Origin: Ophiodon elongatus
Lineage: Eukaryota; Chordata; Actinopteri; Perciformes; Hexagrammidae
DNA length: 64,000 nucleotides
Reading direction: 5' to 3'
Assembly: GCA_016806645.1 (NCBI GenBank)
Contig: JACSYO010001280.1
Span: forward strand, 1-64,000
Under the pieces are notes generated by a model that ran no database searches, was not told the DNA's origin, and saw only the letters and a list, made by a program, of their open reading frames with translations. Made by a program: the position numbers and the translations under genes. This document shows, one piece after another, positions 13,401-26,000 of this stretch; positions within the stretch are counted from its first letter, which is position 1; every line of letters begins with the position of its first letter.

Positions 13401-15024
13401 GCCGGAGTTGTCGTCACCGCGGGAGTTGTCGTCACCGCTGGAGTTGTTGTCACCACAGGAGTTGTCGTCACCGCAGGAGTTGTTGTCACCGCCGGAGTTG
13501 TCGTAACCGCAGGAGTTGTCGTCACCGCAGGAGTTGTCGTCACCGCCGGAGTTGTCGTCACCGCCGGAGTTGTCGTCACTGCCGGAGTTGTCGTCACCGC
13601 GGGAGTTGTCGTCAACGCAGGAGTTGTTGTCACCACCGGAGTTGTTGTCACCGCAGGAGTTGTCGTCACCGCAGGAGTTGTTGTCACCGCAGGAGTTGTT
13701 GTCACCGCCGGAGTTGTTGTGACCGCAGGAGTTGTTGTCACCACCGGAGTTGTCGTCACCGCCGGAGTTGTCGTCAACGCAGGAGTTGTCGTCACAGCAG
13801 GAGTTGTCGTCACCGCCGGAGTTGTTGTCACCGCAGGAGTTGTCGTCACCGCCGGAGTTGTCGTTACCGCAGGAGTTGTTGTCACAGCAGGAGTTGTTGT
13901 CACCGCAGGAGTTGTTGTCACCGCCGGAGTTGTTGTCACCGCAGGAGTTGTTGTCACCGCAGGAGTTGTTGTAACCGCCGGAGTTGTTGTCACCGCGGGA
14001 GTTGTCGTCACCGCAGGAGTTGTCGTCACCGCCGGAGTTGTTGTCACCGCCGGAGTTGTCGTCACAGCCGGAGTTGTTGTCACCGCAGGAGTTGTTGTCA
14101 CCGCCGGAGTTGTTGTCACCGCGGGAGTTGTTGTCACCGCCGGAGTTGTTGTAACCACGGAGTTGTTGTCACCGCGGGAGTTGTTGTCACAGCAGGAGTT
14201 GTCGTCACCGCCGGAGTTGTTGTCACCGCAGGAGTTGTCGTCACCGAAGGAGTTGTTGTACCACCGGAGTTGTTGTCACAGCAGGAGTTGTTGTCACAGC
14301 CGGAGTTGTTGTCACCGCAGGAGTTGTTGTCACCACCGGAATTGTTGTCACCGCCGGAGTTGTTGTCACCGCAGGAGTTGTCGTCACCGCCGGAGTTGTT
14401 GTCACCGCAGGAGTTGTCGTCACCGCCGGAGTTGTCGTCAACGCAGGAGTTGTCGTCAACGCAGGAGTTGTTGTCACCGCGGGAGTTGTTGTAACCGCGG
14501 GAGTTGTCATCACCGCCGGAGTTGTCGTCAACGCCGGAGTTGTCGTCCCAGCCGGTGTTGTTGTTACCGCCGGAGTTGTTGTCACCGCAGGATTTGTCGT
14601 CACCGCCGGAGTTGTTGTCACCGCCGGAGTTGTTGTCACCGCGGGAGTTGTTGTAACCGCGGGAGTTGTCGTCACCGCCGGTGTTGTCGTCACAGCAGGA
14701 GTTGTCGTCACCGCCGGAGTTGTTGTTACAGCGGGAGTTGTTGTAACCGCGGGAGTTGTTGTTACCGCCGGTGTTGTCGTCAACGCAGGAGTTGTCGTCA
14801 CAGCCGGAGTTGTCGTCGCGGCCGGAGGTATTTGCCACTAATATGAGTTTTTAAAAGAAACATTGGATGAGATGTCGTCAAGAACTTCACCGTAACTATA
14901 TTTTTTGTTGTTCACTACAACTTTTAACTTTATTTTATGAAGAACCTTCAAAAGCATTGCATTTAACATCAAACAACTTACCTGTTAGAATCAGGACAAT
15001 CGATACTATCTTTTTGACATCCAT
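9959..15024 (-). CDS. Gene B: mucin-like SEA-domain protein with GPI-anchor-type tail (array frame disrupted)
   Basis: Exons on the minus strand: 14982-15024 (signal peptide MDVKKIVSIVLILT), 10714-14837 (array plus first half of SEA), 10387-10448, 10146-10291 and 9959-10047 (stop TAG at 9959-9961). All junctions are GT-AG and the phases are 1-0-2-1, as in gene E. Exon 2 is about 220 units of 18 nt, mostly TTTPAV. Relative to gene D, 17 bp are missing near 14825, so the array opens in the Asn/Ser/Gly/Asp/Cys frame. A one-base loss near 14259 restores TTTPAV, and another indel near 14157 leads to a stop at about 14134. More indels lie at 11440-11820. Exon 2 as a whole is 4124 nt, which is net in phase, so the flanking coding exons are preserved. 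Probable role: O-glycosylated, GPI-tethered surface or mucus glycoprotein. It may be a pseudogene or carry consensus errors. Confidence 0.65.
10820..14825 (-). repeat. 18-nt coding minisatellite of gene B
   Basis: Roughly 220 tandem 18-nt units encode TTTPAV with point variants (TTTPVV, TTTPSV, TTTPAL). Units near the SEA end (10850-11250) are the most degenerate, with NTPAV, TTAAV and PTTAAV forms, while the middle is very uniform. This is the usual pattern when unequal exchange homogenises an array from its centre. Confidence 0.95.
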
Positions 15025-16189
15025 TTCGTTTTTTCCGAATCTATAAAATCAAACAATGCAGAAACTTTCTCAGAGACACATTATGTCAAAACCTTTTGCG
15101 CTACATTCATTATGTTTCAAACAGATAAAACAATATCTCTAGCAATAAACCTTTTTCTGTATATATCTTTCCCATGATAATTAACTGGATCATTAGCAGT
15201 TTTATAAATTCAAGTAAAAAAATGTAAATTTTGGGAGAAGGCCCATTTCCCTTGACTAGATCTTATTTCAGCCGCAATGTAATTAAATGTAATACAGTGG
15301 CAAAAATAAACTATGTCTTCTTTTGTGTTTTCAGAATATAATGCTAAAACTGAACCCTGTCGGAAAAAAATCCTCCTGATCCTTCACACCTCACTGACAA
15401 ATTTCTTCTCATATTGCAGCTTTAATTTCCCATGTCGGATTTTTACCCCTACTCAGTCAATGAGAACAAGTCATTCGCCCTATGTTAAAAACTTTGGAAC
15501 CGAGATACACCTTTCATCTCGTAACATGTTGTTTGTGGACATCCGTCGGCACAGAATATTTGGTTCACCGTAAACGTGCTCTGGATCACTGTATAGTTTT
15601 ACCAAATGTTCCAGAAAGCGGTATTTTTGTACGAGAGCTAAATACTCATTGCCTATAACAAGGGGATTTGTTTGAAGAGAAGTCTCTATTATTTATTTGT
15701 GAATAAAGGCAGCTTGTTATGTCAAATGACTCAAAACATGTTGAACTCTGTGTTTTTTAATAAGAGGTTCTGACCCAATTTTATAAATGTTCTTGATGGT
15801 TCTCTTTACAGTTCTTGGGAATGTAAAACTCCAGTTTAAACAGCTCTTCTATTACTCATATTGAACTAATACAAGTTAATGGAACTAAATTCATCTTTTT
15901 TATTATTAATATTCATATGCTGTTTTTAAAATAGAAAATAGTCACTATTTTTCACAGTGAGAAAGAATAAATCATGTATTGAAACATTTTGATGCATCAA
16001 GATGAATCGATAATTGTTTAATAATCAAATCTTAGCCCTTTTAATCGGAATCGAAGCTTCATGTTTCTAGAGATTCCCACCCCAAGAGTTCCACCAGTGT
16101 GAATTTACATTTGGACAAACAAATAAATATTGATTTCTAGTGACATGGAGCATGAAAGAATATGAGAAAAAAATTGTATAAACAAACAT

Positions 16190-16192
16190 ATC

Positions 16193-16236
<44 letters not shown>

Positions 16237-16440
16237 TTCCCCTTTAAATCAATCACATCCAGTGACCAGCCGGAGATGAAGCGCCATGGATACTGAAGAC
16301 ATTAGGCTCTTAAGCGAGAGGTAAGTAAAGGCCACTGCTTGTAAACAGCTTTTGATATTTTAGAGTTATTTTTTTTCAAATATATCTACATATATATATA
16401 TATATGTAGATATACATAAGTTATCAAAGTAAATATATGA
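16190..16440 (+). other. TA-flanked insertion containing an exon-like ATG segment
   Basis: A (TA)n tract at about 16194-16231 precedes a short non-repetitive stretch. Within that stretch, 16286-16320 reads ATG in good context (G-C-G-C-C-A-T-G-G), eleven codons (M-D-T-E-D-I-R-L-L-S-E) plus two bases, and then a perfect GTAAGT donor at 16321. A second TA tract and perfect palindrome follow at 16381-16414. The block is missing from the corresponding flanks of A, C, D and E. It could be a short transposon carrying a captured or ancestral first exon, or chance. Confidence 0.3.
16381..16414. repeat. Perfect AT-rich palindrome
   Basis: The sequence reads the same on both strands over about 34 bp, with a central (TA)n core flanked by TATATCTACA and its reverse complement. 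It could extrude as a hairpin and marks the right side of the insertion found only upstream of gene B. Confidence 0.7.
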
Positions 16441-19400
16441 ATGGATGATAGTAACATTAAAGTACAAAACAAAAACAAAAAAATGTCAGTACTTCTCACC
16501 TCTAAAAAAAATATTCTTTGCGATATAATTAATTAAATTAATGCAAACTGGATCTGGATACGAGGCATGAAATGGATTGTTAGATGAACCAATGTAAAAT
16601 GTATTTATTGAAGTTTATTGAAGCTTTTGCTGAAATTGACACTTGCCCAATATTGGTCAATCAGCTTCCTACCTGCTGTGGGTAACGCTAGTACAGTGTT
16701 TGCTCCAGGTGTGAAGGTGCTGACAAAAACATAAAAAAATATATATATTAAATTGCCTCCTGAACGCACAATCAACTCTCATAACAATCCCCCTTTCATT
16801 TTGTAGAGACCTATGTCCTGACAGTATTATGAATATATTTAAGAATGTACTTACCCAAGATGGTAAGATATAAGATGAAAAGTTATTATATCCTATTCTC
16901 TTTCTGCTTTCAATGTTTTAAACTATTTCAGAGTCCAGTTTGCATGTGTCTTATTGCAAACCTTTCCCCTTATGTGACAGTCCACATACATGAAGGCCTT
17001 TTTATTGAAACGGAGTAAAGGCTAATGACGTAAATCATAGCTGTCTTCTTTCTTTCAGCATTCAATCTGACAGTTCATTGGCTCAATATCGGGGCACACT
17101 CCCTTCTTTTGTGTTAATGTTGATGGATTCCACGAGTGTGAATGTTGAAAGAAGTTCTACCAGCATGACAGTAAAACAAAGATATAAATAAAGATACTAG
17201 TGACGCTGCAAAGGAGAAGGAACAAATATAAGGAAATAAAACCCACATTGAAACATTCTGGACGTATTTTGTGTAATGTATTTGACAGTAAATATGTGAA
17301 TAGATGTTACAATACAATACTATATATATTGACACATCATAAGAAAAGCATCTCATCTTTATTTCCTCATAGTCTTCGAAGCAAGTGTCAATTTTTTATA
17401 TGTTCCAGACTTAAATCACTAGTATTAATTAATTATAAATATGTACTTGTGCTTTTTTCCACCTTTAATGTCAATAGAAAAACAATTGCAGCGTATTGTT
17501 TTAATAAAAACAAGTAAACTGCAGTTGATTATACAGGTTTTCTTTCGGGTTTACCATGTTAAATGTCACCTTTTTTAGACCTTTTTAAGACTGCACTATG
17601 TACTCTAATGCCATAATTTCATGATCATACTGTTGAAAATAGGGGAATATGATGGAAAACCAGTAGGAAGGATACAGCATAAGATTAGTCAGTACTTTAT
17701 TACACTTTTTAGTACTTCCCAACAGTAAATAAGAATACTTAACACCCCTTGTACCTGGATGAATGACATAAAATGGATTCATGGATTAACCAAAGTATAA
17801 TTAAAATGTTTACTTTTGCTAAAATTTAAACTTGCCCATTATGAGTCAGTGAGCTTCCTAGCTGGTGGTAGTAAGTAAGCTATCTCACAGTGTTTGCTCC
17901 AAATCTGATGATGCTGACTGAAACTCTACAAAAAAGGATTAAACTCCCTCCTGAACACACAATCCACTAATTGATAGAAGATAATTACTTAATTTATAAT
18001 GTTACCTATATCTTGCCTCTCAAAAATAGACAAGGAGCTACCTCCTCTGCCTCTATGGACCATCCTCCTTTGTTATATGAAGACCTAATAATGTATTTAC
18101 TTAAAATAAAAAGATGTAAGAGGAAAAGTTCTAAATTTCCACTTTCTATCTGCTTCTGATGTTTTTAACGATTTCAGTGTCTTTTAATTCGGTCCAGGTC
18201 ACATCTGTCATATTGCAAACCTTTCACCTTAGGTGACACATCAATACATGCCTTTCGATTGAAATGGCATAAAGGCTAATGACATGATTCATACATGCTA
18301 TCTTTTTTTAAGAAAGATAGCGACAAACAAAACATAATGACAAGCTACAGAATGCTTTCAGTTTCTTGGGTCAGTATAATGGTACACACCCTCCCTTCTT
18401 TTGTCCTGCATTATTTGCATACCACCTGCGGGAATGTCGAAAGAAGTTCCACCAGTGTGAAACTAAGTTATGACAAACAAATAAATATAAATCTCTGGTG
18501 CGTCATAATGGAGTGGGAAGAAATGCAAGAAATACAAGAGAATTTCATATTGTTGATTTATCAAAATTTGACACTGGCAATGGAAGTTAAAGCTGAACAT
18601 GGTTGTTAGGTTAAAGTCCAGGTTTTTCTGGTTTATGTTTATGTCTTGAAATTATTATGAGGATGCATTCCTTTTAGTTTCATTGACGTATTTGGCTCCG
18701 TAGTCTGTCCCTGTGTTGTTTTTGCTTTGCACTACCTCATGATCACCTGTCAATAGTGTTGACAATCCTGTGACTCACATGTTGATTCATGGCAGAACTC
18801 TGTCTTGTATTTCCAAAACCGCACAATAAGAATTCTACTGAACATAAAAAAAACTCAGGTCAAAACAGTTATATAATTTAAGTTTGCTCCTCCGTCACAT
18901 GAAGGTTACTGTGATTCAACTTGTTGTAGGTTTTAGGTAAGCATACAACTAATAGGCAGAAATATAACCAAAGCAAGGATGCAGTGAATTTAAAGCATGA
19001 CCTGACAGTACTTGAAAGTCACAAGACAATATATACCTAATGCATGAGGTATATTGTGTTGGGAGTTCAATCTGCGAATAGGATCTAGGCCTATTTTTTT
19101 TAAATAATACTCAGTAAGATTATTTATTAATTAATTAATTAATCATAGGGCTGCAACTTGCTGTAATTATTATTTCGGTCGCTTAATTGTTTGGTCCATA
19201 AAATGGAATAAAAAAGTTATAAAGTAGTCGTTATAAAGGCCCACTTCAGATGCTTTATTTATTCCGACAAAAGTTTGAAACAAAGTAACCAAATAGCTGT
19301 CACTATATGACAAAGTAAAGACATCTGTTTTTAAAATTAAGCCCAGAAACATAACATGTTTGGCCTCTTTCCGTAAAAAATTACTTAAAGATGATAAAAA

Positions 19401-21954
19401 TTGATCAACTCACTAATTGACGTTTGTTCAGCTGTATAGGTGGTTTTTAAAACTATTTGTAGCGTTTTGAGCTATGGCAGTTAAAGGCATTTGAATATAA
19501 ATATTTTGACTATCATTTCATCTTTCGTTCCAGAGCCTTGGTCAAACAATCTAACTTTGAGTGTGACTACAGAAAGCAAGACAAGATGTTGTAAAGAAAC
19601 GTTCATTCATCCATCTCACAAATAAAAAGCTGAATTCATAGGCAATAAAACACCCCCTTGTTCAATACACTATAAGCAGGGCTATAGCCAGGATTTTAGA
19701 AGTCCAAAATCTACCAAATCCACCCTCAGAAAATCCTCACCATTCACACCAAAAACATCTCTAAAACGCATTATTTGGTTCATATTTTACAGATTTAAAT
19801 GATTAATTGTATTTCTAATAAATAGCATTTCCAAACAAAAAGCTCTAAATGCTGTTTCAGAAATGTCAAATAAATAATATCTAATTAAAAAAATACTTAA
19901 ATCAGCCAATTGAAACCCTAATGTGTGATATTTCACTGCAGAATTCCACTAGTTTGCTAAAACTCCCAAATTTCTGCCACAGCCTTCCTTGGTCTGGTAT
20001 AACCATTATCTAATGTTATCAAACTTAGACAGATATTGCGTCAGCTTATAGGCATTATTGAGTCAGTTTATTGACGTTATGACTTCTATACACTTGCGCT
20101 ACTGCTATATTATGCTTTAGTGTGATGTTACAAAGACTCACTTTACAGCTGTGCTGTAACACAAATCTGTGATATGACACCTGTGACTGGTATTTTTAAT
20201 CTTTTGTAAGATCCTTTTATAGCTGTAGTTGTAAAAAGTGTTTTTAATGGTTTTCAGGCTGTTTTGAGGGTGGGAGGAACCGGTGCAGTTAGTGTAGGCC
20301 TGTGGTTACTGTTTCTTGGGCAGGTGTAGTCACTGTTCAAAAATATCAGCCAAGATTGTAAGGATTTAAGATGTTGTACACCACCATTCTAATTATTAGT
20401 TAATTAATAATGGACTTTGTTCTCTTACCAAAAGTTTTTTCAGAAACATTGGTGATTTTGCACTCTATTACAATACACAAATATACCATTTAGACAAAAT
20501 GTGTGTCCTGCTACGACTTAGCTTACGAACTACCTGACAAGCTTTGGTTTTAAAATTCACAATGTTATTCTTTTGTTCATTTTGTGAAAGTCATCTGCGC
20601 CTTTATTTCTTCTTTATTGACCACTGCAACTTATTTTGTTCCTGTAAGGTGTGTTTAGGCTTGCCTCTAAGATAACAGAAGTGGCTTCTTTGTCAATTTT
20701 AAAAGGAGAACTTTGGAAATAATGAGTGAATGGCAAGTTTCTAAGAAGATGTATATGGGAAATAAAAATGTATTATCTTAATGTTGTAGCCTTACGTCTT
20801 TCACAACATAACTATCTATTAAAATGCTTCTTATTTGCGAGAGCCATTTCTGAAAATGAACAATGGATGATTCTGGTGTTTCCTTTAAGCTGATTTAATA
20901 ACAACATGTCTCTCAGACTGTCTGGTGGTGTTTGAATAAATAAAAGAATCTCAGAGGCAAAGTAAACTTTGCACCCTTCCCAGTTCTCTTTCTTAACAAA
21001 CCTGATTCACTGACACAACAAAAGCTGAGGCTCACTGTCAGACATTAAACATTTCCTGATACATTCAGTCTTTTCCCACCTAAACTGCAAAACATGACAC
21101 GAGAGATCATTTTAATTCTTCAAAGACTTTGTATTCCGATCATTGTAAACTTTGACAAATAATTGTACAATAAGAAATCTCACAGAATACAGCTGTGCAT
21201 GAATACATAAATACCCTTTCTATAAATAAAACAAATTGACAGTGCAATGTTTTGACATATATGCCGTGTATATCATGATAAAAATCAAGGCCTATTGGTT
21301 CACGGTTGGGATACACAGCTCATGATAAGCTGCAGCGTTGTTCCTTCAATTAACTTAAGACACATGTTCCCTTTACAATATGCTCTCTGATATTGCTATG
21401 CAGTGTTATTGTAATGCTATGGAATGAAGTGAAACCTAAAATGTTACGTGCATTTTAAGACCACAGAAGGAGATCAAGAAGACTATAACTTCACAAAAGT
21501 GTGAACTCTAGAGCTAGAACTGCATTCTGACGAAGTTGAGCATGATTTAACAGTTTCACTTCCCAGGGAGGCTGATTTTACTTGTCTACTTGGACTTGTT
21601 TACGTTTTGGCGTGACAAACAAGAAAAGATTAGTAACTGTCACTAAGTTAAATATGGCTAGAACACATTCTTTTACATCTCAGGGCTTAATGGTATTTTG
21701 TGTGGCTTATTAGTCTTGCTGTGTCATTCTGCTCGGTCGAGGATCCTGAACATTCCCACCCAGAAACGTGTTAAGATTGACAGACATACCTAATCCACTG
21801 TCATAAATATGTGCAGTCAAAGCAAAATAAAATCTGATAGTAAGTTTATCTGAAGCTGTACAAGGCTTCTTTGAAAATAATCAAGAAGTACTTTTTCACG
21901 CCAGTGATGGCAGTCATGCAATAATGCCTATTCAAACGGTAATCAGCAAAGATG

Positions 21955-23006
21955 CTATTGCTGGCTTGACAGTAGCCATGACAACAGCACAAGGAAGGAT
22001 GCAGTGATGAGACTGATCTTGTGGCTTACTCCACTTGAAACCTCTGTAAAGGTTGAGAAAAGAAAACAAGACATTGCTTTAACAAATATAAAATCAAATC
22101 TGTAATATCTAAAAAAAAGTGGTAGTATTCAATATTGCTTACGTGTGCCATCCACAGAAATGGAGGTGGTGTCAATGTTGAAGGCTGTGATGTCTGCAGC
22201 TGCTTCGACCAAAACATTTCCAATCTGAGTGCCAGTAGGAGCAGATTGGGTAAATGTAAGGAGTGACGTAGGAATGATCGATCCATTCCTGCAAAAGGAA
22301 TTACAAAATATTATATTATTTCATTTGTATAAATTCATGATTAGTGCTCTTAAGATTTTATCATCATAAGATGAACAAATTACCTGAATGAAATCACCCT
22401 CAAGTTGCGGAACGTAGGGAATGCTCTTTGGTAGAAAGGTTCAAGCTGCAGAAATACAGACAAATCATTAGTTACCACATGTTTTTCATTTGCTTGTGTT
22501 TCTTTACTTGTGCATTGTCTTTTTAATTCACCTACAACTGCAAGTAGTAACACAATTCCATTTTTTTCAATGACTACCAGATAGTTCATCTGTGTCCTAT
22601 TTAACTTAAATTAAATATATTGAAATTTGAAAACTTAACACCAGGAATAAAAAGCCACTTTTTTCTGTCAATTTTGAAACGAGAAACAATCTATCATCTT
22701 TACTTACTGTCAACTTAATCATTGAGGCTCGCATTTGAAACGCTGCAGATGATGAATCCTGCAAGTCACTTATAAATGTCTCTCCAACAGATCGGAAAGT
22801 CAATACTGTAGTTATGACTGTCTCAGCAGTTGTAGTGGTAGCTATAGTTGCCGCGGGAGTTGAAGCCGCCGGAGTTGCAGTAGCCGCCGGAGTTGCAGTT
22901 GTAGCCGCGGGAGTTGTAGTAGCCGCACTGGTTGCTGTAGTTGCAACAGTGGTAGCTGTAGTTGCATTGGTTGGCGATGCAGTTGTCGAATTTAATGTAG
23001 TTGTTT
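21955..23006 (-). CDS. Gene C exons 5-8: Thr/Pro/Ala linker, SEA2 and GPI-signal-like tail
   Basis: Exon 5 (22708-23006) starts E-T-T-T-L-N-S, continues as a diversified Thr/Ala/Pro linker not built of the 18-nt unit, and ends in the SEA start V-L-T-F-R-S-V-G-E-T-F. Exon 6 (22384-22445) gives LEPFYQRAFPTFRNLRVISF. Exon 7 (22143-22288) starts R-N-G-S-I-I. Exon 8 (21955-22043) encodes the hydrophobic tail and stop. The frame is open throughout and all splice sites are intact. SEA2 is the orthologous module of the single SEA in B, D and E. It carries the G-S-I-I sequence at the expected self-cleavage point. Confidence 0.85.
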
Positions 23007-26000
23007 CTTCAGTAAAAAACAAAAAAAGGTGGAATAAATAAGATGGTAGGCAGAGGGCTTTCTCTTGAACAGACATAATTATTACAACATGAGCATAGTT
23101 TTGCGAAGTCTCAGTTTAAGTAGTGTTGCTAATGTCACAGTGGACTTCATGGTGGTTATGGTTGTGAATGCTCTTTGTCAAACCAGCAATTTGTAAAAAA
23201 GGGATCAGGAAAGGACACACACCAACATAGACTCTGATAGATAAATTACAAACGACATGAGGTATATTTCTTTCCTTTGACAACCATTGGAGTGAAATGC
23301 AGGCCTAGAGTTTACTTACCAACTACAGTGATGGAAGTGGCATCAACAGTGAGATTGAAGGTACTGTTGGGGTTAGACACAGCTTCTACTAAAGTTTGTG
23401 CAACAGCATCAGCCTGTGGGATTTCTGCAGTCTGATTAGTAGTAGTTTGATTGAACTCAACCCCGACCTCTGCTACAGTGTTTGAGATTCGTGTTTGGGT
23501 CAGAGCTTGGCTGCAAAATGAAAGAAAATTAATTGATCAAATTATAATAACATTGATAACTTATGAATATGTGTAATATTACATTTTTTTTAATTTTATT
23601 ATTAAGTTTAAAGTAAAAATAACTCTCAACATTTCAAATGTTACCTGAACTGAATCACAAACACGCGGATGAAAAGTAAACCAAATCTCTCTCTGTAGAT
23701 GAAATCAAACTGTCGGAAAAAAGACAATAGAAAAAATATACAAACTAAGAATACAAAAAAATTCCAAATTAAATGAAAAATTGCAAACAAATTATTAATG
23801 AATAATGAGAGTGAGTACTAACCACAACTACGACTCGTTCCTCAAGCGCCTGGAATTGCGGGCTGTTTCTATTATTTAATTCTTCTACAAATGGTTCTCC
23901 CAAAGTTGATGCGAGGACAACAACTGTTGCGGGAGCTTCAGTTGTCGTCGCCGCCGGAGCTGTCGTCGCCGCTGTCACCGCAGGTGTTGTTGTCACCGCA
24001 GAAGCTGTCGTCGCCGCTGTCACCGCAGGTGTTGTTGTCACCACAGGTGCTGTCGTCGCCGCTGTCACCGCTGTCACCGCTGTCACCGCTGTCACCGCAG
24101 GTGTTGTTGTCGCCGCCGGAGCTGTCGTCGCCACTGTCACCGCAGGTGTTGTTGTCACCGCAGAAGCTGTCGTCACCGCAGGGGTTGTTGTCACCGCAGG
24201 AGCTGTCGTCGCCGCTGTCACCGCAGTCACCGCAGTCACCGCCGGTGTTGTTGTCACCGCAGGTGCTGTCGTCGCCGCTGTCACCGCAGGTGTTGTTGTC
24301 ACCGCAGGAGCTGTCGTCGCCGCTGTCACCGCAGGTGTTGTTGTCACCGCAGGTGCTGTCGTCGCCGCCGGAGCTGTCGTCGCCACTGTCACCGCAGGTG
24401 TTGTTGTCACCGCAGGAGCTGTCGTTGCCACTGTCACCGCAGGTGTTGTCGTCACCGCTGGAGCTGTCGTCACCGCTGTCACCGCAGGTGTTGTTGTCAC
24501 CGCAGGAGCTGTCGTCGCCGCTGTCACCGCAGGTGTTGTTGTCACCGCAGGTGCTGTCGTCGCCGCCGGAGCTGTCGTCGCCACTGTCACCGCAGGGGTT
24601 GTCGTCACCGCCGGGGCTGTCGTCGCCGCTGTCACCGCAGGTGTTGTTGTCACCGCAGGAGCTGTCGTCGCCGCTGTCACCGCAGGTGTTGTCGTCACCG
24701 CAGGTGCTGTCGTCACCGCAGGTGCTGTCGTCACCGCAGGTGCTGTCGTCACCGCAGGTGCTGTCGTCGCCGCTGTCACCGCAGGGGTTGTCGTCACCGC
24801 CGGAGCTGTCGTCGCCGCTGTCACCGCAGGTGTTGTTGTCACCGCAGGAGCTGTCGTCGCCGCTGTCACCGCAGGTGTTGTCGTCACCGCAGGTGCTGTC
24901 GTCACCGCAGGTGCTGTCGTCACCGCAGGTGCTGTCGTCGCCGCTGTCACCGCAGGGGTTGTCGTCACCGCCGGAGCTGTCGTCGCCGCTGTCACCGCAG
25001 GGGTTGTCGTCACCGCCGGAGCTGTCGTCGCCGCTGTCACCGCAGGTGTTGTTGTCACCGCAGGTGCTGTCGTCGCCGCTGTCACCGCAGGTGTTGTTGT
25101 CACCGCAGGAGCTGTCGTCGCCGCTGTCACCGCAGGTGTTGTCGTCACCGCAGGTGCTGTCGTCGCCCCTGTCACCGCAGGGGTTGTTGTCACCGCAGGT
25201 GTTGTTGTCACCGCAGGAGCTGTCGTCGCCGCTGTCACCGCAGTCACCGCAGTCACCGCCGGTGTTGTTGTCACCGCAGGTGCTGTCGTCGCCGCTGTCA
25301 CCGCAGGTGTTGTTGTCACCGCAGGAGCTGTCGTCGCCGCTGTCACCGCAGGTGTTGTTGTCACCGCAGGTGCTGTCGTCGCCGCCGGAGCTGTCGTCGC
25401 CACTGTCACCGCAGGTGTTGTTGTCACCGCAGGAGCTGTCGTTGCCACTGTCACCGCAGGTGTTGTCGTCACCGCTGGAGCTGTCGTCACCGCTGTCACC
25501 GCAGGTGTTGTTGTCACCGCAGGAGCTGTCGTCGCCGCTGTCACCGCAGGTGTTGTTGTCACCGCAGGTGCTGTCGTCGCCGCCGGAGCTGTCGTCGCCA
25601 CTGTCACCGCAGGGGTTGTCGTCACCGCCGGGGCTGTCGTCGCCGCTGTCACCGCAGGTGTTGTTGTCACCGCAGGAGCTGTCGTCGCCGCTGTCACCGC
25701 AGGTGTTGTCGTCACCGCAGGTGCTGTCGTCACCGCAGGTGCTGTCGTCGCCGCTGTCACCGCAGGGGTTGTCGTCACCGCCGGAGCTGTCGTCGCCGCT
25801 GTCACCGCAGGTGTTGTCGTCACCGCAGGAGCTGTCGTCGCCGCTGTCACCGCAGGTGTTGTTGTCACCGCAGGTGCTGTCGTCGCCGCTGTCACCGCAG
25901 GGGTTGTCGTCACCGCAGGAGCTGTCGTCGCCGCTGTCACCGCAGGGGTTGTCGTCACCGCCGGAGCTGTCGTCGCCGCTGTCACCGCAGGTGTTGTTGT

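Larger units (their letters stand above)
15025..21954. other. Spacer between gene B (5' end) and gene C (3' end)
   Basis: About 6.9 kb, AT-rich, with no convincing gene. 15025-15940 and 16520-17550 are homologous to the A and D upstream flanks. 16190-16440 is a TA-bounded insertion. 17560-18600 is shared with 43550-44460 and, inverted, with 52.9-54.2 kb. 19320-21954 is the conserved 3' flank. Compared with the A-B spacer, three extra blocks are present: about 20117-20500, about 20728-21000 and about 21288-21750. The last is also found downstream of gene E. I could not assign these blocks to an element family. Confidence 0.75.

Noticed and set aside
10820..14825. CRISPR-like array
   Set aside because: Units are directly adjacent 18-nt repeats without unique spacers, in a eukaryotic intron-bearing gene.
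17114..17517. Short open frames of 80 and 105 codons upstream of B, repeated at 43106-43509
   Set aside because: Both strands are open over the same AT-rich DNA, they persist only because the flanks are duplicated, and they lack recognisable motifs.
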